64,000 nt of DNA from Odobenus rosmarus divergens (taxonomy: Eukaryota; Chordata; Mammalia; Carnivora; Odobenidae). Positions 10,101 through 22,100 of the stretch are shown one piece after another (the first letter of the stretch is position 1; every line of letters starts with the position of its first letter). The notes beneath the pieces are model-generated. The model was not told the DNA's origin. It ran no database searches and was given only the letters and a program-made list of their open reading frames with translations. The DNA lies in the NCBI RefSeq assembly GCF_000321225.1, contig NW_004451410.1:741265-805264 (forward strand). Direction: 5' to 3'. The position numbers and the translations under genes were made by a program.

Positions 10101-13100
10101 GTGGTCGGCCCCCCTCGGACGAGTCACCTTGTCACCTCTCCTTACAGACGCTTAAGGAGTGGGTGGCTGTGGAGAGCGACTCGGTTCAGCCCCAGCCCCG
10201 CCTCAGACGGGAGCTCTTCAGAATGATGACGCTGGCTGCGGACAGGCTCCGGCGCCTGGGAGCCAGCGTGGACTCCGTGGACCCGGGTGTTCAGCAGGTG
10301 TTGGACGGCCCCCTCCCCACCACGAGCTGCCACTTCTGTGGGCATCGGCCCTGGCTGCCCTTGGGCGTGGCAAGACGGGGACTTGCTCCCTTCCGATCCT
10401 CCTCAAAAACGCCCCATCATCTCAATTCCCAGTAAGATAAAAAATTACATCTTGTCCCAGATGAAGTCGGGATTACTGATTTCTCGTCGTGGCAGCACTG
10501 CAGGGCAGTGGAGAGCGAGTGGGGTGGGTAAGGGAGGGAAAGCCCCCCTCCCCGTACTATTCATACCCTTCACATGTGGGCCAGATTTCTCCGCAACTGT
10601 CCTTTCCCTTATGTTCAAATGTACCTTTCTCAAAGGATCCAGTCTTTCATCAGAATCACTGCTTATTACTGTGTCCCGGTGGCAAATGGGGAGCCTTAAT
10701 GCAGGCGCAGGTGCTGCCTGCTTCAGCATGGATGAGTCTCTGAATGGTGTGTGTCTTCCAGAACCACGTCTACCTAATTTAAGCCATTTGAGTCTGAGTT
10801 CATATTGGAGAGCGTGTTTGATTAAGTTTACTGTTTGCCCCTATGCATCCAAGAAAGCACTTTACTTTTAATTATTTTTTATGTTTTAATTAAGCGTCTT
10901 GTGGTACCCATTTTAGAGGTACATAAAATGATGATTAGAAAAATTATGTGGGCTCTAAAAAAAACTCAGGGGTAGAAACTGGACTCCTAATGTCACGTCT
11001 GAATTTTCTGGGAGAACTAAACAACTTTTTTTTTTTTTTTAATGTGATCTGTTTTTTTTTTTTCAGCTGCCTAATGGTCAGAGTCTCCCGATACCTCCCA
11101 TCATCCTGGCTGAACTGGGGAATGATCCAAAGAAACCCACTGTTTGCTTCTATGGCCACTTGGATGTGCAGCCTGCTAGACAGGAAGATGGGTGGCTCAC
11201 AGACCCTTACACGCTGACGGAAGTGGATGGTCGGTGACACATCAGTGCTGGGTTCTTTGTGGATTAGGAATCGAAGATGTGACTCCTGTCTCCAGCTCCA
11301 GGCCTTACCCTGTTCTTGTTAAGAATGGACAAAATGCTACCAGTCTCATAGTCTACCAGCTGTCCAATGAGGCTGGCTTTTTTCTCATTTGTGAAAGAAA
11401 CTATGAGCTATGCATACATGATGTGTGCCCCTGGGCAAAAGTGACTCCCGAGATGGGAGTTCTTGGGAGGAAGAAGTTGTCTAGGTCACACATTTTCCTT
11501 TTTTAAATACTAAATGTAATTATGTTTTTTAAAGAAAAGAAGAAAGGTTAATGGAGATACACACATACCCCTTTTTCACTGGAGATACACACATACCCCT
11601 TTTTCACTGGAGATACACACATACCCCTTTTTCATTCTTCTACTAATTATAAAATCTTGAAATGAGAGGCTATGTTACATGACATTCTGCAACAAATCCT
11701 CAGGTCCTTTTCAATGAACTTGGATAAAATAGCTAATTCCTATTAAGGCCAAAGGGACCTGTAAATTTCAAATTAGTTTATATTATCTGATTAGCTGATG
11801 GCCATAACGTTTTTACATAAGAAATCAGACTTTGTGACCTCAGAGCAAGATTTGTGTCTGAAAAAATAGAAAGCAATGTTAAAATGATTACCCATAACAC
11901 TACCTTTGTTTTTAACTCACTCAACTTGGCAGAGGTGTTTGTACTTTTCTAAAAGTTCTTCCCCTATTTTTAAAGGAAAACTTTATGGACGGGGAGCAAC
12001 GGACAATAAAGGCCCTGTTTTGGCGTGGATTAATGCCGTGAGCACCTTCAGATCCCTGGAGGAAGTAGGTAACCAGTTGTGTTTGGGAAGGGATGATGTC
12101 GACAATGATGGTGATGGTGACGATGATTATGTTGACAGTGAAGGTGATGATGAGGACAATGATGATGATAATGACGACGACGATAATGACAAAAAGGTGA
12201 TGGATGATGATGATGACAGCATTGACGGTGAAGGTGAGGATGATGACGATGACGACGATGATGTGGAGGACAATGACAATGACTATAATGATGAGGATGA
12301 TGACAATAATGATGATGACATTGTTGACAATGAGGGTGAGGACAGTGGTGACAGGATGATGATGATGACGACGATGAGGACAATGACCGTAATGACGATG
12401 ATGATGAGAATGACAACAATGAAATGGTGATGATGATGACAGTGATGATAACTGAAGGAGATGACAATGACGAAGATGACAACAATGACGACGATGATGA
12501 CTAGAATGACAACAGCGGTGATATTGATGATGGTGATGAAGGTGATGACAGTGATGATGATGACAATGACAATGAAGGTGATGGCGATGACGATGATGAC
12601 AACGATGAGGATGATGACAAGGTCCTGCCCTCCTCCTCCCTCCCTGCCCTCCTCCCTCCCTCCCTCCCTTCCCTCCTCCCTCCCTGCCCTCCTCCCTCTC
12701 TCCCTCCTCCCTCCCTCCCTGCCCTCCTCCCTCCCTCCCTGCCCTCCTCCCTCCCTTCCTCTCAAGGGAGAGAGCAATACTTATAAGAAAGAATCTGTAT
12801 AAAGGCCAAAATCTGCTTTGCTTTTTAACTTTCAACTCTGAAACGTACATAAACACAAACAAAACATAAGAAATGTTCACTGCCCTTGGACAAATCGGCT
12901 GATCTCTCTGAGCCTCATTGACCTAATCTGTGAACTAGGACCTGGAGTGGAGTAAACGGGGTAACACACAGAGGAGCCCCAATGCCTGTGCGAGCGAGGC
13001 CCTTTACGAGGGTGGGTCTCTTCCCTGTTCTTCCGCCGCCCCTCTCTTTCTTTGTTGCCTACTGAGCCCTTGAATGCACCTCACATCACTGGATGGTGTT

Positions 13101-16100
13101 ACTAAGAGTCAGACAACTGTTATTACCCATATTGCATAGGTATGGCCAAGAGGTCAAGTGGCTTGTCCCAGGTCCCTTGGGTGTCGTGACAGAGCAGACA
13201 CCCAAACCCAGGCCTGGCAGCTGGTCTGTCCTCCTCCCCCAACACATAGGGGCTACTGGCTTGCATTTTATTAATCACGTTTTGCCAGAAATTTCTTAAG
13301 CTATCCAGCTACTTCTCAGCAATTGTTTTCTAGTTAAATGTTAATAAAGAGCTTTCAAATATTAATATTTCAGAATTTTAGCTTAACTTCTTAAGACACA
13401 TGGAAATAAATCTATGCAAAGGATACATTCGAACAAATCATTATCCCCAAATGCCCTTAACCAACTGAATGACCGAAGGTCACTTACTTTCTAATACATA
13501 ATCCTCCAGTCATCCTGCCTTTGTTAATCTGTGGTGAGTCAATCCCACTCTTCCAAACTAATTAGTGTGTTTGTGCCACCGTTTATCTGCATAAAATTAC
13601 TTCTGGAGTTCTGTGTGTGTTTTATGCTCCAAGAAAAGACTTTGACCTCTTCTCTTCATGTGGCTCTCAAAGATATGAAGTTATAAATTATAAAGATACA
13701 AAAAGATCAAAACCAAATGGGGGAAAGGCACATTGTAAAAATTTTAAAGGAGCTATTCTTTGCCCTAATATTAACTAGAGAAAAACTCAAGTTCCATTTT
13801 GCTGCAAGATCAAAGCCTTTGAATAAGTTAAAAGGCAGATTGAACTCAAAGCTGAAAAATAACAGATACTTGAAATAAAAATTATCCTGAGGCTTAAACA
13901 TTAGACAGTCTTTCAAAAGGAAGAGTTCTCATTTATCATGCTCAGAATTATGAGGACAGAAAAGAGATTTGTAATCGAGTAACCTTTCTTGAAAGGTTCC
14001 TTTTGGGGAGAAGGAGGAAAGCATCTGTGTCTGTGGCGGCTCAGGAGAGCTCTACAGTGTGGGTGTTGCTTCTCCTCCAAGAATTCCTTCCCCGAATCAT
14101 CCTTTAGGGTCCACGCTGAATCCATCAGGGTCATGCTGGAGGCCATACACAGGGTCTTCCCTTGTAATCCCTTTCACTGTCTTGGTTACAACTCCTTTGT
14201 TGTGAACGGAGCTGTTGGGAATGTGGACAACCCGTACATTGAATGTATGTAATAATTCGTGTATTTATGTCACATGCAAACGAATTCTGGATATGAAAAG
14301 ATGAATGGGCAAGTCGTGCAGTTTTTTGCCAGAATGGTTTGTTCTGTTGTTATTTTGATTCAGGATCTCCCTGTGAATATCAAATTCGTCATTGAAGGGA
14401 TGGAAGAAGCCGGTTCCGTTGGCCTGGAGGAATTGGTCAGAAAGGAGAAGGACCGGTTCTTTTCCAGTGTAGACTACGTCGTTATTTCAGATAATCTGTG
14501 GCTCAGCCAGAGGAAGCCAGCCCTCACTTATGGCATGCGAGGAAACAGCTACTTCAGGGTGGAGGTATTCGTGGTGGTGTGGAGGGAGGAGTCTGTCCTG
14601 GGATCTTGGTGGGAAGAGAGAAAGCTCTTGGGAGAGCAGAGTTCTGAGCTGGAGGCACGGCCTGGGGTCCCAGAGGTCTCGGGACTGGGAAATTCAGGAA
14701 GCCTCCCAACCGGAGCGGCTATGCTGTGTGCACTTTTCCGGAGGGAGAGGATTCAGGGGTTTGTGACTCTGCCTGCCTGATCAGGGGCTAGGCTGCCATG
14801 AGTGGGACGGCACCTGGCAGGAGCCCCACGGGTGTGTGTGGCCGGGGGAGGAGGGGGGCGCCGGCACGGCCGGGCTGCGTGGGACTCTGGCTTCCACGGT
14901 GCGCAGTCTTGTGCGGACACCTCAACCTCACAGCCTCGGTTTCTTTACCTGTAAAGTGGGCCCAGGGTGGTTGTGATCCCCAAGCACGTTGTCCAGTTCA
15001 GCTTCCTTTAACGTTTCTATTCATACTGACAGCAATTCAGAACCAGAAAGTCCCTCCGTGGTGAATCATTTGTTTTTTTTCTGAGCCGTGGACTGAGCTC
15101 CAGAGTGGGAGGCAGGGAGGAAGTTACAAGTGGAGACACCAATAGAATTGCAAGAGAAGAACAAAGAGAAGACGGTTTCTGGAAGGGTAGATGGGCGGGC
15201 TACATAGACCTCAGCCACTTGGAGAAGGGGCTGCTGGCCCCAGAGAGAGCTGTGTTAGAGGAACAGCTGGGGACTGAAATCAGGTTCGAGGATTTGGGAA
15301 AGAATGAGAACTGAAGACCTGGGAGGGGTAGATGGTCCAAGTCGTGTGACTGGGAGGTAGCCACCTGAGTCCTGAGGGACAGTGTGGGGCGTTCTCTATC
15401 ACGTGAACGCTATCGCCAGAGCCACCTCAGAGGTGAGCGCCTCTCTTGTTCACCCATCTTACAGGTGAGATGCAGAGATCGAGATTTTCATTCAGGAACG
15501 TTTGGGGGTATCCTCAGTGAACCCATGGCTGATTTGGTTGCTCTTCTTGGTAATGTCTTATTTCATTTCACCTTTTTTTTTTTTTTTTTTTTTTTATTTG
15601 TTTGAGGGAGAGAGGCTTGGGGTGGAGGCAGAGGGAGAGGGAGAAGGAGACCCCCGCTGAGCAGGGAGCCTGATGTGGGGCTCCATCTCATGACCTTGAG
15701 ACCATGACCTGAGCTGAAACCACAAGTCGGATGCTCAACTGACTGAGCCACCCAGGCGCTCCTTCATTTCACTTTTTAAGCATCATGGAATCTACTAGAA
15801 TACAGTTCTGTTTGACTCAGTGCATTTCTCTTCCCTTGGCCTCCAAGCCAGTTCTGCATAAGGGTAGAATAGAAGAAAAACCATATTCTTAGCTCCCCCC
15901 ACAACTTCAGCTAAATGTTCCTTAGGATTATTAAGTCCACATTACGTTTGTTCATGGACTGAAGCTCTTCCTCAGTTCACCCCCTTTTCTTTTACTGGGT
16001 ATTGTGACACATCTAGCCATACTCAGGGGCAGTAGCAGAGAGACCCCTCTGGAGAGGCATCCAGAGATGATGCCAAAGACACCAGCACCACCTGGCACCC

Positions 16101-19100
16101 TGTTTCTAGTTCTGTGGCCTCAAGTGGCACAGAGACTCCCATTGGTTTACTCGTTGCTGCCTGCTCCTGCCCTCCCGTAGAGCCCCTGGAGTTCACCGGC
16201 GGAGGCGTGCATATGTGTGTGCTCTTTCGGAGGGCCAGTGTGCCCACACTGACCGCCTTGATTCATCTTGTTGCTCTTGATTTTATCCAGGCTGGATCCC
16301 GACAGGGAAGGAAGCTGCATCCTCAGGAGCCTCACTTGGAGTAGCCCCTTTTTACAGTCCTGGCAAGGATACTTCACTTTTATTTTCATAATTTGGTGTT
16401 CCTTTTTTTTTTTTTTTTTAAAAAGACGTTCTCTGGGAAGCTTCAGATCCCACAATACTTGGATCTGTCTCCTTGGCACACAGGGTACCTTAATGCAAAT
16501 GTTACAACGTGCCCCCTTGGGCAGACAAACTACCAAAAAACATGTCCTCTACAGGGATTGATTAGCAAAAGTCTCTTTTCTTTCTGTGTTGACACAGCTT
16601 TACCTCTGCCCCACTCGCTTGCATCCCCTTGGCCTTGGCAGTCTCAGACTGGGCACCATCAACCCACCTGGGCCACCTGTTGGGAGGTGTTTTCAGGGTC
16701 TTCAGGACCATCTTTAATTGTAGGGCTTCTTGTTCCTTCATTCCCTGAAGTAAATAATAAAATCTGTATGTCTACCTATCATGTGTTATCTAGCTCTGCT
16801 ATATGTCATTCATCTCCCATCCACCTATTCTTTCTGTCTATTTATCTACCATCTATCTATTCCTTTATGGCCTTCTAGTTTTCCTAAAATATTATTCTTG
16901 GACAATATTTCCCATGCTGGATAATTTCAGACGGACTACAACAATCCATTTTCCTTTAAAGTGTTTATGTTTCCAGAAGAATTCAGATAGCATGCAACTC
17001 AATATTTGAGCTGCTGGGGGGGGAGTTCATTTTCTGTTTTATCAGAACTAATTTTTTCTTCCTGAGGAACAACATCATCAGATCTTTATGGTGCATTTCT
17101 CTCTCCCCCAGTCATGATTGTTGCATGACATTCTCTTAGACTGTACAGTTTCACTCAGGCATAGAATTCCATTTAGTCCTACAAATGCCTGTGGTTCTGC
17201 TAGGAAAAATCAGATCAGGATCATGAACAGGATGAAAAGCATATGGTTTCACTTTCTTTAATTTTTTGAGGCAAATCAAATAACCCATAATGAGATGATT
17301 CTGGATTGGGTCATCTATATGGCTTTCATATGCTTTGTACAAAGACCTAAGGACCTAGAGTTGAGCTTCGGCACTGATGACAAGCATTTTGGCTTGCTGA
17401 CCCCAATAGGCCCTCCTTCAGGGCCACCGCAGTTTAGGATGTCCCAGGAGAGCTGGTTCCGTCGGGTCCTCCCCCTGCAGACTGGCAGGTGCCCCACACG
17501 CTAGTCAGGAAACCTGCTGCTGTGTGACCTTGTACAAGTTCCTAATCTCTCTGTCCTCCAAGTTCCTCAGCTGCATGATCCTGATAACTGTGATTGCTAA
17601 TAGATTATAAAGGTTTATTGAGTGTCAGCTGTGTGAAAAGCACGGGAGTCTCCACTGGGGGACACAGGGAAACCAGTCCGCCCCCCTCTTCAAAGAGACT
17701 TAGACTGGGGTGTATTTGGGAGGTGGGAGGTGGTGGGCGTGGAGATGCTCAGTTTGCACAGAGTGCTCAGCTCCTGAGCTTTCCTCTTGGTGGACATTCC
17801 CAATCCCTGCACTCTCCTAAAAGCCACAAGGCAAGGAGGATCACGGGGCCCAGGGCCCTCTTATAAGCACCAAATACCCTGTAGTAATAAAATGTTAAAT
17901 TCCAAGAGGACTCCTGGGGATCAAGGATTACATTTGCTTCCTGCTTGCAGTTTTCATAGGCACCACCCTCTCTGCCTCCCATGCATTTCCTGGCTGGGCT
18001 CCTGGCCGAGGAGGCCCTAGTGGCTGCAGAAATCACATCAAGTTCAGAGGATCATGATTTCAAGTGGGAAAGGAGAAGGGGGTGGGGAGATGAACTCCTT
18101 CAGCAACATCCTGTTTTCATGGGAACGCATTCAATGTTGAAGAACTGGGGCAAGACGTGGAACGCAGGAACATGAGCAGCACACGTGTGGCGTTTTCCCA
18201 CTGCCTGGCCCTGCGGTGGCGGTGCCTGGCGGTGCCTGGCGGTGCCTGGAGGACACCGTGTGTCCCACAGCCCCACCAAACAACCCTCTGCTGGGGGTGG
18301 AAGGGGCAGGGAGAGGAGGATGCTATTCCTCTGCTCTCGGGAGATGTGTCTGCTGGCTCTCTTTCCAGCCCGCAGCTGGGAAGGCTGCCCTGCATCCTGA
18401 GAAAACAGGATCCGTGATTCAAAACCATACCCCGGACTGGGCCGGGCCAGTTCTGCTGGAGAAGTGCAATGAGCATGTAGAAAGGCCACTCTACTCAAAG
18501 CCCAGCCTAATCTGTAATGACTCCTGACCCCCACCCCCATGGTAATATCTGGCAAGGCCAGCTGGAATAATAGGAAAAATGTCACAGTTCAGTGTCAAAA
18601 TATGGACACCGAGCATCCTGGCCGCTAGAGTATTTCAGGTCTTAATTGTTGTTAACCTTGACATTTCAAACACTCCTCTCTTCTCACCACCGAGGCTGTG
18701 CCGGGCGTGTCCCACACGATCTCCGGGGCCCAACCGTGATGCTGCTCTGTGCCTCCCCCCACTTGTGGGCTCCCGGCCTGCTCCTGTGCTCCTGCAGAAG
18801 GCTCCCCTTTACAACTGTTTGTTTGTGGACCTACAGGTGTTTCTTCACCCTGTGTCTTTCCAGCCGGATTATGAGCAGGGTCTGTCTCTTACTCACTTTT
18901 GCAGCTCTGTGCTTGCCTAGAAGAATGTCAGCAGAAGTTTAGGGACGTGCACTGAGGGGAGGACTTAGTGATTGTATTCTTGATGGTGGTTTTATGTTTG
19001 ACTTTGACTTTGGTGAGGGTACAGAGGGTGGCCTGCAAGTCAATGACAGCCAGTCCCAATCATTGGCACCCAATGTATTGTTTGACTTGAATTTTACTAA

Positions 19101-22100
19101 CAGGTTTATACCATTTATTTACTATGTTATACACTTCATTGGGCTAAATGCAGGGAATTCCATAACTCAGCGCTGCAGGGAGGCTGGTTCATGCACAGCA
19201 GGCTGCAAACCGTACCCAAAGTGCAGCTGTAGGAGTTTGGGTGAAGTATGGGGGGACCAGGAGTGGACGCTAAGGAGGATGTGGTTGAAAACCAGAACAG
19301 CGAAGCCTTCCCTTCTCATCTTGCCACCTTGATACCTCCAAGCTTGGGGTTTTGCCTTGTAGGATCATCTCAAAGTGCGGGGACACCCACTATGTGCCAC
19401 ACTAGGGCCATTGCTGTGGGTTCTGGTAGGGTCTTTACCTCAGATTCTGTTGTGTCTACACAGAGAGCCCAACCATCTGCTGTTGGGCTTAGGGAGGGTC
19501 ATACTTGTCATTTAGCCTGTGTGGTGAGCGATGGCACTGTTGCTGATGAAAGCGGGGTCTTAACAGGTCCTCTTGTCTCCAGCATTCATCCCTTGCCCTG
19601 AACATAGAAGGTGTCTAGTAATGAGGGGGAACTCATCGGTTGTCCTGGAGCCTTCGACCCCCTGCTTTGTAATTGTCGGGTGTGACAGGAAGATTTGGAA
19701 ATACAGTGCTTCGCAGTAGTTTTCTGACCTTGTCAAGTTATAGTCACATTAAGAATGTGGAGCATATGGGGCGCCTGGGTGGCTCAGTTAGTTAAGCGTC
19801 TGCCTTCAGCTCAGGTCATGATCCCAGGGTCCTGGGATCAATCCCCGCATCAGACTCCCTGCTCAGCTGGCAGCCTGCTTCTCCCTCTGCCTGCCGCTTC
19901 CCCTGCTTATGCTCTTTCTCTCTCTCCCTGACAAATAAATAAAAATTGAAAAACAAAAAAGAATGTGGAGCATATTTTTTATGAAGTGTCTTTACTTGCA
20001 TGAAAGGCCCCAGGCAGCCTGAGGATGAATTTAGATGCCCTGGATACACTTAACCATTCCTGTTAGTCTACTTGCTACGTGGATAAGTACATTCTCAAGG
20101 TAGTGAGCAGCGTTTACTAAATCTCCACTTCTGCTTCCTCTGTACGTATTCATTGATGATTTCCCCCCATTCCTATTAATCCCCAAACTCTTTCATAAAT
20201 AACAGACTAGTATACCTGCGTATTCACTCTGAAGGCAATTGTGGTCATGATGTATGCCTCATAGGCTAGACCTCAAGGGTATTATGCTTTTGATGAAAGA
20301 TGAGTGTTTATTAAATGATGGTGTGTGTAGGGGGAGAGAAGCTGAGAAAGAGAGACGATCTTCAGTTCCTCAGGAATGTTTGTATAACATATATATACAT
20401 ATTTAAGATTTTTTATGATGAACATATATTACTTTTTAACTCAGGATAAATTAAAATTTCAAAAGGAATCTTATCTATGAGACAGAAGGTATAATTGAGG
20501 ACTTATGTAATATAGGTAAGTCACAGCCAATTATGTGTTTCCATCTCGCCATTGACAAGGTGGACATTGAAATGGGTCTGAAAACGTCAGCACACTCATA
20601 ACTTCGACCTGACTTTGTTTCCTTGCAGGTAGCCTTGTAGACTCCTCTGGTCATATTCTGATCCCTGGAATCTATGACCAGGTGGCCCCTCTTACTGAAG
20701 AGGAGAGAAAGATGTATGAAGCCATCGATCTGGACCTAGAAGAATACCGGAAGAGCGTCCAGGTTAAGAGATTTCTGTTTGACACCAAGGTATGGTGTCC
20801 TGAAAGAGGAGTGACAGTAATAAATCCTATTTCTCCTGTTCCTCAACCGTGGGGGCTGCAAATCTGCACATGTCAGGACTGAAAGCGGATGTTGATTCGG
20901 AGGCAGATTTTCACTTTCACAGTCACTCACCTCCCTCAGGTCTAGAGCGCCAGAACTTTATCTGGGTCTGACTGGTGGCACTGGCCTCGGGCATGGAACC
21001 CAGGGGCCATCACTCAGTTCACAGATGTGCTTTTCCAAGTCGGCTTCTTGGACTCCATCCCATGCCGGCCTTCAGCTTCCGTGCTTCCTCTCTGCTTAAA
21101 GACTGAGAACAGTCTGAGACTATTCTAGCTCCAAGACTCCTAAGTCTTCATTTCAATAGACAGAATTAAGAGCCTTTGGGGCTAATCTGTACATTGCTAC
21201 ATCGCTGCCGCAGTGTAAGAAAGAAGCCAGAGCCCAAAGCATTCATTTCTGGCAAATTTGGAAGTTTTTCTTTCCCTATCTTCTTCTTTTTAAAACCTTT
21301 GCCTGCTATGGTGTGTGTTGGCTCAGACTGCTTCTGGGGGGCTGCCAGGAGAGGGAGAATCATGCCCAACAGAAGTGGTCGAGTTGATTTTTGTGAAGTA
21401 GATCTCTTCCCTCGGACCAGCCCTGTGTTGGCTGTAGCAGGGAAGAAAAGTGGCTCAAACATAATGCAGAGTTCTTTGAAGTCTTCTGAAAAAGAAAATG
21501 TGTTTCCTATGCAACTGATCATCACGGTGACTGGGGATAGAAATTTCTAATCAAGCCCCAAATTCTGAAAGCCCCTTTGCCATCTATTAACTGCGGAGCT
21601 GAGGCAGTGAGGGGCCCGCGTCCGCGGAGCAGCTCGGTCAGGCGGGGGGCAGCAGCGGGTCTCGGGGCCAGAGGGGAAAGGCTTGTGTTATAGTCCAGCC
21701 ATGTCTAAGGAAGGTGATAATTAACTTGTCATGAGTGGTGTCAGAGATGTACAGAAATGGGCGATACAAGCAATGCAATTCAACAGAGTTTTAATGGAAC
21801 AATCTTTTACATAGTAAAATAATTTTATGTGAATTCAGGAGGAGATTCTAATGCACCTATGGAGGTACCCATCTCTTTCAATCCATGGGATTGAGGGCGC
21901 ATTTGATGAGCCTGGAGCTAAAACAGTCATCCCTGGCCAAGTTATAGGAAAATTTTCAATCCGTCTGGTCCCTCACATGAATACATCTGTGGTGGAAAAA
22001 CAGGTAACAAATGTGCGTTGTTCTCACTATGGCACATTTCGAGTGTCGCATCCCAGGGTAGTAAGCTATTCAGTTGTTAGCACTGAAGTTCCATTTTTTC

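Noticed and set aside
12092..12620. CRISPR-like or satellite array
   Set aside because: There are no regular spacers; it is an imperfect trinucleotide repeat in a mammalian intron.
11921..12880. A 319-codon - strand open frame, rich in His, Ile and Val, across the GAY array
   Set aside because: It is the reverse reading of the GAT/GAC and CTCCC simple repeats, which rarely produce stops. No signal or homologue supports it.
19768..19840. Possible tRNA gene from A- and B-box-like sequence
   Set aside because: This is the tRNA-derived head of a CAN-SINE; no separate cloverleaf tRNA gene is present here or in the other SINE heads.
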